NCBI RefSeq assembly: GCF_015074785.1
Contig: NZ_CP042464.1
Span: forward strand, 3,039,001 to 3,103,000
Origin: Segatella copri
GTDB taxonomy: Bacteria; Bacteroidota; Bacteroidia; Bacteroidales; Bacteroidaceae
Length of the DNA: 64,000 nucleotides
Reading direction: 5' to 3'
How positions within the stretch are numbered: the stretch's first letter is position 1; every line of letters begins with the position of its first letter. The position numbers and the translations under genes were made by a program. Positions 7,982 through 16,083 of this stretch are shown piece after piece. The notes beneath the pieces were generated by a model. It was not told the origin of the DNA. It was given only the letters and a program-made list of their open reading frames with translations, and searched no databases.

Positions 7982-9105
7982 AAAAGATGATACATTCCCC
8001 CTGCAAAGGTCTTGATGACTCCCTTCATCTCCAATGTGAAGAGGAGGGAAGTGAGGCGAGAAATGTCGATATTCGTCTTTACGGAGATAAGATTCACTTG
8101 CAGGTCGTTGGTCTTGGAGAGGACATCTACGATGAGTTGCTCCTCTGGAGATAATTCCGGGAAGAGGCTGCGCTCGATGCCCTGCTGCTTGGCTCGCATC
8201 AGGGTTGTATCATCCTGCCAGCCCATATCCTTCACGAAATCCTCGGCACTGGTGATGAGCGTGGCGCCGTTGTTGCGTATCAGGTTGTTGCAGCCCTCGC
8301 TGTAGTAATCACCTATTCTGCCCGGGAAGGCAAAGACATCCCTACCGTAGGATTGCGAAATATCGCAGGTGATGAGACCGCCGCCGTGAGCTGCGCTCTC
8401 TATCAGAATGCAGGCATCCGACATTCCCGCTACGATGCGGTTGCGGCGCACGAAGTTTATCTTATCAGCGTTTGTACGGGTAAGGAATTCGGTGAGCAGT
8501 CCGCCCTGTTCTATCATTCTTGCCGCCGTTTCCCGGTGCTGACGGGGGTAGAGGTCATCGAGACCGTGAGCCAGCACGCCTATGGTTTCGTAGCCGCTGG
8601 CGAGTGCCTGGCGGTGCGCCACGATGTCCACTCCGTAGGCAAGTCCGCTCATGATGAGCACGTTGGGCGAGAGCTGCTTCAGGTCGGTGATGAAGCGGCG
8701 GATGAGGTCTTCGCCGTAAGGCGTGCAGTGGCGGGTTCCTACGATGTTGATGACGCGCTGCTGGTTTAGGTTGGCGTTGCCTTTATAGAAGAGGATGAGG
8801 GGTGCGTCATCGCAGTCTTTGAGGCGTTGCGGATAGCGGTCGTCGTTCATCGGAATGGGTTCTATTCCGTAGCGTATGTCGTACTCCAGTTCTTCCTCAG
8901 CGCGTTTTCGGGCTTCTTCGCAGTTCTGGATAGCGCTCACGAGTTTATCCGAGGCATCGGGGAGGATGTCTCTGAGGTTATTCTTATGCTCCAGGATGAG
9001 CGTGGCGGAGCCTACCTTTCTGTATAGCTCCAGCATTCCTGCCAGGCTGAAGTAATTGAGCCTTGTCAGGAGGATGGTGTTCAGTATTTCCTGTTGGTCA
9101 GCCAT
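7975..9105 (-). CDS. dprA: DNA-processing protein DprA (Smf)
   Basis: A 376-residue protein that loads RecA onto incoming single-stranded DNA during natural transformation. Domains in order: N-terminal SAM-like helices (1-90), extended Rossmann fold with the IVGTRHCTPYG loop (about 121-131), SGLAYGVDIVAHRQAL and the GGGLIT/FAFPGRIGDYYSEGCNNLIRNNGA block, and a C-terminal winged helix (about 310-376). Full length, so the strain may be competent. The last codons and the TGA stop are part of a heptamer array. DUF2851 lies upstream with a 59-nt gap. Confidence 0.95.
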   Translation of the reverse strand: MADQQEILNTILLTRLNYFSLAGMLELYRKVGSATLILEHKNNLRDILPDASDKLVSAIQNCEEARKRAEEELEYDIRYGIEPIPMNDDRYPQRLKDCDDAPLILFYKGNANLNQQRVINIVGTRHCTPYGEDLIRRFITDLKQLSPNVLIMSGLAYGVDIVAHRQALASGYETIGVLAHGLDDLYPRQHRETAARMIEQGGLLTEFLTRTNADKINFVRRNRIVAGMSDACILIESAAHGGGLITCDISQSYGRDVFAFPGRIGDYYSEGCNNLIRNNGATLITSAEDFVKDMGWQDDTTLMRAKQQGIERSLFPELSPEEQLIVDVLSKTNDLQVNLISVKTNIDISRLTSLLFTLEMKGVIKTFAGGMYHLLK

Positions 9106-9164
9106 AATCTTTCTTTGTTATTTGTTAATGGGAGGGGAAGAGCGGGCGATGAGGGGCGGCCCTT

Positions 9165-10457
9165 TTATCTCTTGAGGTATTCGTAACCGATGCGACAGCG
9201 AAGGCATTCCTTCCTGTCGCAGTATTCCTTCTTCAGCTGTATGAGCGCCTGGCTATCCCCGGCGTTCTCCACCGGCAGTCCGCATTCCTTCCACATCCTT
9301 ACTATGTGGTTATTCTCAGCCTTCAGTTCCTCCAGAAAATCGAAGGCGCGGTCGCAGTATTTCTCCTCGCCCCGGTGCCTGCCGTAGGCAAAGAGAATGG
9401 GAACCACGGTGTTGATGATGAGCAGATTGAGCGAGAAAGGGGAGAGATGCTTCTCGTTACGGATGCTCGTGCTGCCGAAGGTATAATGGGTTTCCCAATA
9501 CTCCGTAACGCTGGTTGAGAGCACCTGCTTCGCCTCCTTCACCGTGCTTGCCTCGAGCAGCTGGCTGAGGCTGGCACGGCGGTTATAATAGAGATTGGCG
9601 AGCTGCGAGATGCGGATGTGAGGGAAGTTCTGCGGGCGCAGGCGCAGGAAGCGCCACTGCTTGTAATCCATCGGCTGCAGTGAGAATTTATGCGAGAGAT
9701 AGAGATATTCGTTCCTCAATCGGGAGAAATAGCCGTCGTTCAGCGCGTCTTTCTGATATCTTTCGGGAATGGTGTTCAGCTCCAGCAGTCCGGCTTGCCC
9801 CAGGAAGATGGCTTCTATCTGGAAGAGGTCGTCGCGATGATGGTCTACGGCCCTCAGCGGCAGCTGGTAAGCCCACTGCTCGAAGGCGTCGCCGTTGATT
9901 CCGAACCCGTAGTTGCGCGCCAGGGTCACGAAGTAGGCGTTCTCCCAATCGCCGTTACATTGCTTTACGCGCGCCTCTATTGCATCGGTTTTCTGCGATA
10001 AGCGCTCGGTTTGCAGGGCGCTCATCCAACTGTGCACGGTGAGGCGGGTGAGCGATGGGATGATCTGGTAGCAGGGAGGATACTGGTCGATGCTCAGCAG
10101 TTCCTGATAATGCTTCGATACGTTTTCGGGGATGTCGAGCTGCAACTGCACGAGGGGCTCGCCTTTCGAGTTCTTTGCCTCTACATCGATGGTTCCGCAA
10201 ACGTGCAGGATAACGTTGTCGTAGCGTTCATCCTTATCATGTCCGTGCACATACCAGTCGCTTGCCTTGTCATGAATCTCCACGTTTCCCACCCATAGGG
10301 TTCCGTTGAGTTTGATTTTGGCATTGAAGAAATCGGGCCCTGCATTGCGGTTGTGCAGTCCGGGGTCGATTACTTCCACAGCCTGGTGCCAGGTGGTGGT
10401 GAGTGGAGAGAGTGGGAAGAGCTTGTGCTTCCACACGTAGTGAAGGAGTTGCTCCAT
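9165..10457 (-). CDS. DUF2851 family protein
   Basis: A 430-residue soluble protein of the DUF2851 family, which is largely confined to Bacteroidetes and has no established function. Visible conserved parts are the N-terminal LHYVWKHKLF, a DPGLHNRNAGPDFFNAKIK block and a VGNVEIHDKASDWYVHGH segment, rich in Asp/His like a nuclease or metal site. The C-terminus has a Cys cluster (CDRKECLRC) that could bind metal. It starts with ATG at 10457. Upstream lies a repeat-filled gap (10465-10716) to the thioesterase gene on the same strand; downstream, dprA. No signal peptide. Confidence 0.85.
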   Translation of the reverse strand: MEQLLHYVWKHKLFPLSPLTTTWHQAVEVIDPGLHNRNAGPDFFNAKIKLNGTLWVGNVEIHDKASDWYVHGHDKDERYDNVILHVCGTIDVEAKNSKGEPLVQLQLDIPENVSKHYQELLSIDQYPPCYQIIPSLTRLTVHSWMSALQTERLSQKTDAIEARVKQCNGDWENAYFVTLARNYGFGINGDAFEQWAYQLPLRAVDHHRDDLFQIEAIFLGQAGLLELNTIPERYQKDALNDGYFSRLRNEYLYLSHKFSLQPMDYKQWRFLRLRPQNFPHIRISQLANLYYNRRASLSQLLEASTVKEAKQVLSTSVTEYWETHYTFGSTSIRNEKHLSPFSLNLLIINTVVPILFAYGRHRGEEKYCDRAFDFLEELKAENNHIVRMWKECGLPVENAGDSQALIQLKKEYCDRKECLRCRIGYEYLKR

Positions 10458-10464
10458 AATCTTA

Positions 10465-10716
10465 TGTTTAGTTTATAGTTTATAGTTAATAGTTTATAGG
10501 GCTTGACCTCTTGATGTGTGGAGGGAATCCTTGACGCATGGGGGTGGAAGTCCCGGGATAGCTGATAGCTTATAGATAATAGTTTATTGGGGGAATGGTG
10601 CAAAAAACAGCTGTTAACTGTTAACCTGTTAACCTTTTAGTTGGGGGTGCATCATCTTCCTGTCAGCAAGGATGCCCCTATTAACTATAAACTATCAACT
10701 GTTAACTTAACTATAA
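10465..10716. repeat. Stop-to-start heptamer-arm element between the thioesterase and DUF2851
   Basis: The whole gap is repeat-like. Left arm 10465-10501 is built of AGTTTAT/AGTTAAT units. An internal array at 10558-10592 is ATAGCTG, ATAGCTT, ATAGATA, ATAGTTT. A GTTAAC array lies at 10602-10634. The right arm at 10676-10716, inverted relative to the left, reads AGTTAAG/AGTTAAC/AGTTGAT/AGTTTAT/AGTTAAT on the minus strand and contains the thioesterase TAA stop. Confidence 0.8.
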
Positions 10717-11111
10717 TATTTCTCGAATGCCTTATCGTAGTCCTCGCTGTTGCCCAGCTTTCCGTTGATGAGGCAAACGAGCTCTACGGTTGCCTTGAGG
10801 CAGAGTTTCTCGTCCTTGGCACGGAAGATGTCCTGATGGAAGACATATCTCACACCCTGCTTCTCCAGCCACAGACGCGAGAAGAATTCATCATCGCATT
10901 GCAGCGGAACCTTATACTGCAGGTTCATTCTCGCCACCACAGCATCCACGCCTTTGTTGTGCATTTCGGCAAAGCTGAGGCCGCATTCCTTCAGAAAGAG
11001 ATGGCGGGTATGTTCCATGTAGTGCAGATAGTTGGCATTGTTCACGATGCCCTCAATATCGCACTCATAATCTCTTACTTCCATCTTCGTCTCAAAAATA
11101 TATCTGCTCAT
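10707..11111 (-). CDS. Acyl-CoA thioesterase (YbgC/4HBT hot-dog fold)
   Basis: A 134-residue single hot-dog-domain protein. The signature is RDYECDIEGIVNNANYLHYMEHTRH (residues about 13-37), in which the Asp followed by G-I-V-x-x-x-x-Y is the 4-hydroxybenzoyl-CoA thioesterase family active-site helix. It probably hydrolyses acyl-CoA, but the substrate is unknown. It is divergent from dapB with a 240-bp gap. The TAA stop is embedded in an AGTTAAG heptamer unit. Confidence 0.88.
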   Translation of the reverse strand: MSRYIFETKMEVRDYECDIEGIVNNANYLHYMEHTRHLFLKECGLSFAEMHNKGVDAVVARMNLQYKVPLQCDDEFFSRLWLEKQGVRYVFHQDIFRAKDEKLCLKATVELVCLINGKLGNSEDYDKAFEKYYS

Positions 11112-11234
11112 AATTTTCTCTTTTTTAGTTACTAAATGAGGCTAAAAGCCTTAAATCACTGCAAAAATAACCAAAATTTTCTATTTATTATTATAATAAC
11201 AAGGATTTTTCAAGGTTTTTCGAAGAAAAATGTG

Positions 11235-11242
11235 TATTTTTG
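11235..11242 (+). promoter_or_regulatory. -7 box for the dapB operon
   Basis: TATTTTTG, Bacteroidetes TAnnTTTG consensus, followed by an unusually long (about 100 nt) leader to dapB. Confidence 0.6.
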
Positions 11243-11257
11243 CATAAAAAAAGCTGC

Positions 11258-11316
11258 ACTCGGCAATTTGAAAGCAAGCTTTCATTGCGCTCATTTGCAT
11301 TTTTTTTGCCGAATAG
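11258..11316 (+). promoter_or_regulatory. Hairpin-rich leader of dapB
   Basis: CGGCAA near 11261 can pair with TTGCCG near 11309, enclosing GAAAGC-AA-GCTTTC. This gives a nested stem in the dapB 5' leader. It could be an attenuator or just a dispersed palindrome; there is no lysine-riboswitch signature. Confidence 0.4.
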
Positions 11317-11351
11317 AACAAAAAGTAAGAACAAATAAAAAATAGATAAAG

Positions 11352-12113
11352 ATGAAAATTGCTTTGATCGGCTACGGAAAGATGGGACACATGATCGAGG
11401 AGATCGCCCTGCAGCGTGGCCACGAAATCGTTTGTAAGATTGACGTGAATAACCCTCAAGACATCGACAGCCCGGAGTTCTGCTCTGCCGATGTTGCCAT
11501 CGAGTTTACCAACCCTACTGCCGCCTACGGCAACTATCTGAAGGCTTTCTCTCACAACGTGAAGGTGGTTTCAGGTTCTACAGGTTGGATGAAAGACCAT
11601 AAGGAAGACGTGGAGAAGCTCTGCGCTGACGGTAAGCAGACCCTCTTCTGGGCCTCTAACTTCAGCATCGGTGTGGCTATCTTCTCTGCCGTAAACCGCT
11701 ATCTGGCTAAAATCATGAATGGTTTCCCACAGTACTCTGTATGCATGCAGGAAACCCACCACGTTCATAAGCTCGATGCGCCATCAGGTACAGCCATCAC
11801 GCTTGCCGAGGAAATCATCGACAATATCGACAGAAAGAAGGACTGGAAGCGTGGCGTTACTTACTGGACTGAGGATGGTCATCACGATGAGGGCGATGCA
11901 AACATCACCGATGAGGATTTGGTCATCAACTGCGTACGCGATGGTGAGGTTCCGGGAATCCATGCCGTGATGTACGACAGCGATGCTGATATGATTACCA
12001 TCGAGCACAGCGCCCACTCACGCAAGGGTTTCGCCCTGGGAGCCGTTCTCGCAGCTGAGTTCACAGCCAACCATTCCGGCTTGCTCACCACATCAGATTT
12101 ATTTAAGTTCTAA
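11352..12113 (+). CDS. dapB: 4-hydroxy-tetrahydrodipicolinate reductase
   Basis: A 253-residue NAD(P)H-dependent reductase of the diaminopimelate/lysine pathway, needed for peptidoglycan. The N-terminal Rossmann motif is GYGKMG (8-13). The catalytic/substrate block ETHHVHKLDAPSGTA (about 134-148) holds the family His-His, Lys and the SGTA loop. NFSIGV marks the dimer/active-site strand. Full length. It heads a tight cluster dapB-lepB-lepB paralogue-wbqC (spacers of 9, 17 and 85 nt) and is preceded by a structured leader. Confidence 0.96.
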   Translation: MKIALIGYGKMGHMIEEIALQRGHEIVCKIDVNNPQDIDSPEFCSADVAIEFTNPTAAYGNYLKAFSHNVKVVSGSTGWMKDHKEDVEKLCADGKQTLFWASNFSIGVAIFSAVNRYLAKIMNGFPQYSVCMQETHHVHKLDAPSGTAITLAEEIIDNIDRKKDWKRGVTYWTEDGHHDEGDANITDEDLVINCVRDGEVPGIHAVMYDSDADMITIEHSAHSRKGFALGAVLAAEFTANHSGLLTTSDLFKF

Positions 12114-12122
12114 GCAGAAGTT

Positions 12123-13571
12123 ATGATAGATAAAGAGAAACAAAAACTCAATATGAAGGTACAGTGGGCGAAGTTCGCAGTGGTTCTCGCCCTCTATCTT
12201 CTCTTTCTGGTTTGGGTAGAAAGCTGGCTGGGACTCATTGTGGTTCCGTTCATCTTCGACGTTTACATCACCAAGAAGATTCACTGGCAGTGGTGGAAGG
12301 ATGAGGAAGGTCCTATCCGTTTCATCATGAGCTGGGTAGATGCGCTGGTGTTCGCTCTCGTAGCGGTTTATTTCATCAACCTCTTCTTCTTCCAGAACTA
12401 CGTCATTCCGTCTTCCTCTCTCGAAAAGAGTCTCCTCACGGGCGATTATCTCTTTGTGAGCAAGGTAAGCTACGGCCCTCGCATTCCTGAAACTCCGCTC
12501 ACCATGCCGCTCACCCAGCACACCATGCCGCTGGTCAACGTGAAGAGCTACGTGGAGTGGCCTCACTGGGATTACCGCCGCGTAAAGGGTTTGGGCAACG
12601 TGAAGCTCAACGACATCGTTGTGTTCAACTATCCTGCAGGCGATACGCTCGTCAATGAGGAGCGCTATCAGGCGAATGATTACTATCAGATGGTTTACAG
12701 CATCGGCGACCAGCTGATGCAGCAGAACGGACAGGAAAAGGATGTGCGCGCGATGAACCCATTGCAGCAGCGCCATTATTTTGAGCAGGTTTATGCTACA
12801 GGCCGCAACTACATCAGCAGTATGCCGGGCGAATATGGCGACATCATCAGCCGTCCTACCGACCGCCGCGAGAACTACGTGAAGCGCTGCGTGGGCTTGC
12901 CTGGTCAGACCCTGCAGATCAAGAACCGCATCGTTTATCTGAACGGAAAGGCGAATAAGGAGCCTGATAACGTGCAGTATACTTATAAGATGAAGCTCAA
13001 GGGCGAGTTCCCTATCGACCTTGCCGATGAGCTGGGAATCACCAACGAAGACCTGCTGATGTATAATCAGAGCGGCGTGATTCCACTCACCAAGAAGGCT
13101 TATCTGGCGCTGAAGGCGAACAGAAACCTCGTAGAGAGCATCTCTATCAATACGGATGCAACCTATGGCGACCTCTATCCGCTCAACGCTTATACCGGCT
13201 GGACAAGAGACAATTACGGTCCGGTATGGATTCCGAAGAAGGGCGAGAGCATCGCTCTTACGCTGAAGAATCTGCCTGTATACGAGCGCTGCATCAAGGT
13301 TTACGAGGGCAACGACCTGAAGGTAGACAACGCTGGCCGCATCTTCATCAACGGCAAGCTGGCGAAGAGCTACACCTTCAAGCTCGACTATTACTGGATG
13401 ATGGGCGACAACCGCCACAACTCAGCCGACAGCCGCTACTGGGGTTTCGTGCCTGAGGACCACATCGTGGGCAAGCCTATCTTCATCTGGTGGAGCCACA
13501 GCCCTGATCATCCGGGTTTCTCAGGCATCCGTTGGAACCGCCTCTTCACTTTCGTAGACAATATTAAGTAA
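12123..13571 (+). CDS. lepB: Signal peptidase I
   Basis: A 482-residue inner-membrane serine protease that removes type I signal peptides. Three hydrophobic segments near the N-terminus (about 17-34, 36-48 and 72-91) precede the catalytic domain. The Ser box is VIPSSSLEKSLLTGDYLFVSK with Ser99 as nucleophile, and the Lys box is YVKRCVGLPGQTL with Lys254. The C-terminal GDNRHNSADSRYWGFVP box is intact. The long insert between the boxes (about 120-245) is typical of the large Bacteroidetes LepB. It follows dapB by 9 nt and is followed by a degenerate paralogue. Confidence 0.96.
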   Translation: MIDKEKQKLNMKVQWAKFAVVLALYLLFLVWVESWLGLIVVPFIFDVYITKKIHWQWWKDEEGPIRFIMSWVDALVFALVAVYFINLFFFQNYVIPSSSLEKSLLTGDYLFVSKVSYGPRIPETPLTMPLTQHTMPLVNVKSYVEWPHWDYRRVKGLGNVKLNDIVVFNYPAGDTLVNEERYQANDYYQMVYSIGDQLMQQNGQEKDVRAMNPLQQRHYFEQVYATGRNYISSMPGEYGDIISRPTDRRENYVKRCVGLPGQTLQIKNRIVYLNGKANKEPDNVQYTYKMKLKGEFPIDLADELGITNEDLLMYNQSGVIPLTKKAYLALKANRNLVESISINTDATYGDLYPLNAYTGWTRDNYGPVWIPKKGESIALTLKNLPVYERCIKVYEGNDLKVDNAGRIFINGKLAKSYTFKLDYYWMMGDNRHNSADSRYWGFVPEDHIVGKPIFIWWSHSPDHPGFSGIRWNRLFTFVDNIK

Positions 13572-13588
13572 AGAAAAAGAAATAAGAA

Positions 13589-14029
13589 TTGAAGACTGCC
13601 GTCAAATTCCTAATAGCATTGGTGTTGTCGCTGCTCCTGGCTTGGGCAGTGCGCACCTATGTCTTCACTATCTTCTCGGTGCCTCAGGGCGGGCTTCCGC
13701 CCCAACTGAAGGCAGGCAACCGGGTGATAGTGAACAGGATTGACTGCGAAAATTTCGGGCGTGGCGATGTGGTTGTTTTCACCGATACGGTGGTTTACCA
13801 GCCCAAGAACCAGCGCCGCAAGCGCGTCTTCGAGTCTCATTTCATAGGCAGGATAGAGAAGCTTCCAGGCGATACGCTGCGCATCGACACCGTGCAGTTC
13901 GTCATCCCAACCATCTGCTGCAAGCGCTGCGGCTGCAAGGATTGCCGCTTCTATCTCTTGAAGACGCCAACCGGCCAGCAGCTCGTTCATAAGCACCAGA
14001 TGATAGGCAAAGCCCATAAGCTGTTCTAG
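13589..14029 (+). CDS. Signal-peptidase-I-like protein lacking the catalytic dyad
   Basis: A 146-residue S26-type protein with one N-terminal membrane segment (about 6-24) and TTG as the only plausible start (13589). It aligns with LepB through VRTYVFTIFSVPQGGLPPQL and IGRIEKLPGDTL, but the nucleophile position is Gly35 where LepB has Ser99, and the general-base position is Gly87 where LepB has Lys254. The GDN-x-x-x-S-x-D-S-R box is missing and the C-terminal part is Cys-rich (CCKRCGCKDC). It is therefore predicted to be proteolytically inactive: a regulatory or scaffold paralogue, or a decaying duplicate. The frame is open throughout. It follows lepB by 17 nt. Confidence 0.8.
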   Translation: MKTAVKFLIALVLSLLLAWAVRTYVFTIFSVPQGGLPPQLKAGNRVIVNRIDCENFGRGDVVVFTDTVVYQPKNQRRKRVFESHFIGRIEKLPGDTLRIDTVQFVIPTICCKRCGCKDCRFYLLKTPTGQQLVHKHQMIGKAHKLF

Positions 14030-14055
14030 CTTCCCTCGCTCCGCTGCCCCCGTTC

Positions 14056-14074
14056 CGAGCGATTCCATCGCTCG
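14056..14074 (+). terminator. Small hairpin between the lepB paralogue and wbqC
   Basis: CGAGCGAT-TCC-ATCGCTCG, a perfect 8-bp stem with a 3-nt loop and no T-run. Either a weak attenuator or an RNA-stability element within the operon. Confidence 0.4.
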
Positions 14075-14114
14075 TCCCCCTCTTCATCATTAACCCTTCA
14101 TAACAAAGCAGAAA

Positions 14115-14732
14115 TTGAAAGCCCTTCTTTCCTCCACATATTTCGGCCCCATCCAGTGGTACCAGAAGCTGAACCGCTACGATGAATGCCTGATAGAGCG
14201 CCACGAGAGCTTTATCAAGCAAACCTATCGTAACCGCATGCTCATCCCTACCACCAACGGCCCCCTCTCGCTCACCATCCCCACCAATCACGACATCTCC
14301 CTGTCGATGAAGGACATCCGCATCTCCGACCACGCCAACTGGCGCCACGTGCATTGGAATGCGCTCCTTTCCGCCTATGGCGAGAGCCCTTTCTTCGAGT
14401 ATTATCAGGACGACATCCGCCCCTTCTACGAGAAGAAATACGAGTTCCTCTTCGATTTCAACATGGAGACAACCGCGAAGATGATAGAACTCCTCGACAT
14501 CCGTCCGAAGATTTCTATCACCGAAGCCTATATTCAGAGTAAAGAACTGAAAGAAAAGAATGAAATCAAGGATTTCCGCGATGCGATTCGCCCCAAGAAA
14601 CCGCTTCCTGACCCCGAATTCGAGTCGAAGCGCTATTACCAGGTTTACGGGCAGAAGTACGGTTTTCAGCCCAATATGAGCATCCTTGACCTCCTTTTCA
14701 ATGAAGGCAACGAGGCGATATTCTACCTATAA
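14115..14732 (+). CDS. WbqC family protein
   Basis: A 205-residue protein of the WbqC-like family, often found beside surface-polysaccharide or nucleotide-sugar genes; the enzymatic function is not firmly established. Family blocks visible are the N-terminal TYFGPIQWYQKL, an NRMLIPTTNGPLSLTIPT strand, and HANWRHVHWNALLSAYGESPFFEYY. TTG is the start codon (14115); there is no upstream ATG in frame. Last gene of the dapB cluster; a GTTAAC array follows between it and the convergent Fic gene. Confidence 0.85.
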   Translation: MKALLSSTYFGPIQWYQKLNRYDECLIERHESFIKQTYRNRMLIPTTNGPLSLTIPTNHDISLSMKDIRISDHANWRHVHWNALLSAYGESPFFEYYQDDIRPFYEKKYEFLFDFNMETTAKMIELLDIRPKISITEAYIQSKELKEKNEIKDFRDAIRPKKPLPDPEFESKRYYQVYGQKYGFQPNMSILDLLFNEGNEAIFYL

Positions 14733-14791
14733 ATAATAAGGTAGAGTATCGCCTCATTTCTTTATTCTTATCTGATGAAGTATGCAAAAAT

Positions 14792-14820
14792 GGGCTGTTA
14801 ACTGTTAACCTGTTAACCCC
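14792..14820. repeat. GTTAAC array between wbqC and the Fic gene
   Basis: GCTGTTAACTGTTAAC plus CTGTTAACCCC, between two convergent genes, where a bidirectional terminator is expected. Confidence 0.7.
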
Positions 14821-14852
14821 AATGCAAAAAAAATCCTCAGTGGCTCATGTTT

Positions 14853-15899
14853 TTATTTTAAAACGTATCCCGTTCCTCTTCCGCTTCCCACTTTCTCAAT
14901 TTCCTCCGCAACGAGCATTTCCTTGAGCGTGCGCTCAATGGTGCTGATGCTGATGTCAGGGCAGAGGTTGGCGATGTCTGCCTTGGTGATTTTTCCCAAC
15001 TTCTTGTGGAAGACGGTCTTGATGCGCTCAGCTTTCGAAAGCGTTTTGCCGTGCAGATGTTCCACCCTGTCCTGGAATTCCTGGTAAGCCTTGATGAATA
15101 TCCCCAGATAGTAGCTTACGAATGGAAGATAAGAGTTCTGGCTGTCGTGCCAATCGATGGAACTTGATTTCAGGGCATCGTAGTAGGTCTCCTTCGATTT
15201 CTCTATGAGCATCTCGATGCTGATATATTTGCCCACAATGTACCCGCTGCGATAAAGCAGAAGAAGGGTAAGAAGACGGCTCATCCTGCCATTGCCATCG
15301 TTGAAAGGATGGATTGAGAGGAAGTCGAGCACGAACATCGGAATAAGCAAGAGTGCATCATGTTTGCCTTCATCTATTGCCTCGTCGAATGCACAGCAGA
15401 GGTCTTCCATTGCTTCGGGAGTTTGGAAGGCTGGCATCGGCGTGAACCTGATGTGCTCCTTCCCTTCGCTGTCGGTCTCAGCGATGATGTTGTCGGTGTT
15501 TTTGAATCGTCCTCCAATCTCCTTCCCGCCGTAAGAATAGAGGTCTCGGTGCAGTTGGAGAATGTTGTTGGGGCGAATAGGAATGTACTCATAGTTCTCG
15601 TGTATGGTGGTCAGTACCTCCCGATAACCTGCAATCTCCTCTTCTGAGCGGCTTTGAGGCTCGGCTTTCTCCATGACGAGTGCATGGATGCGCTCATCTG
15701 AGGTGTAGATTCCCTCAATGCGGTTGGAAGAGCGGGTACTCTGTATCTTGGCGATATTGAGCAAGGCAGAGAGGGTGTCGGCTTTTGCCGATACGTAAAG
15801 GTCTTGCTTGCCCTTGTATTCGTGCAAGATAGCGAGCTGTCTCACGATGGATGGCGTGAGCAGTTGCTCGGGTGTATTTTTGTAGTCGAATTGATGCAT
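14853..15899 (-). CDS. Fic-domain AMPylase with N-terminal inhibitory motif
   Basis: A 348-residue Fic/DOC protein that transfers AMP (or another nucleotide part) to hydroxyl side chains of target proteins. The active motif is HPFNDGNGRMSR (near residues 195-206). An inhibitory S-x-x-x-E-G motif (SNRIEG, about 58-63) lies before the Fic core, so it belongs to the class II, self-inhibited type. A C-terminal winged helix (about 290-348) suggests DNA binding or autoregulation. Its promoter (15925-15932) is flanked by a long perfect inverted repeat (15968-16004). Convergent with wbqC. Targets cannot be read from the sequence. Confidence 0.92.
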   Translation of the reverse strand: MHQFDYKNTPEQLLTPSIVRQLAILHEYKGKQDLYVSAKADTLSALLNIAKIQSTRSSNRIEGIYTSDERIHALVMEKAEPQSRSEEEIAGYREVLTTIHENYEYIPIRPNNILQLHRDLYSYGGKEIGGRFKNTDNIIAETDSEGKEHIRFTPMPAFQTPEAMEDLCCAFDEAIDEGKHDALLLIPMFVLDFLSIHPFNDGNGRMSRLLTLLLLYRSGYIVGKYISIEMLIEKSKETYYDALKSSSIDWHDSQNSYLPFVSYYLGIFIKAYQEFQDRVEHLHGKTLSKAERIKTVFHKKLGKITKADIANLCPDISISTIERTLKEMLVAEEIEKVGSGRGTGYVLK

Positions 15900-15924
15900 A
15901 GTCTTTTGTTTATTTGTTCTGCTG

Positions 15925-15932
15925 CAAATTTA
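15925..15932 (-). promoter_or_regulatory. -7 box for the Fic gene
   Basis: TAAATTTG on the minus strand, about 26 nt upstream of the Fic start codon. Confidence 0.6.
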
Positions 15933-15967
15933 CAAAGAATATTCCAATTATCTGCCCTAAAACAAAA

Positions 15968-16055
15968 TTATCTGCATCATTTTACGCTTAAATGATGCAG
16001 ATAAAATAAAAAATGAGGTAGAAAAGGAAAAATTATTCATATTTTAAGCGTAAAA
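15968..16055. promoter_or_regulatory. Inverted-repeat operator candidate between the Fic gene and the LRR leader
   Basis: A perfect 15-bp inverted repeat, TTATCTGCATCATTT (15968-15982) and AAATGATGCAGATAA (15990-16004), with a 7-nt spacer. Its centre, TTTTACGCTTAAA (15980-15992), recurs inverted as TTTAAGCGTAAAA at 16043-16055. AATTATCTGC also occurs once more at about 15948. The cluster sits between two divergent promoters. Confidence 0.65.
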
Positions 16056-16069
16056 TTTCGGATTTTGTG

Positions 16070-16077
16070 TATCTTTG
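16070..16077 (+). promoter_or_regulatory. -7 box for the LRR leader transcript
   Basis: TATCTTTG, Bacteroidetes consensus. The LRR start codon is about 450 nt downstream, so the transcript has a very long leader. Confidence 0.55.
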
Positions 16078-16083
16078 CATTGA

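Noticed and set aside
12099..13418. A 439-codon open frame antisense to lepB
   Set aside because: Shadow of the lepB frame; no initiation signal and a composition typical of reversed coding sequence.
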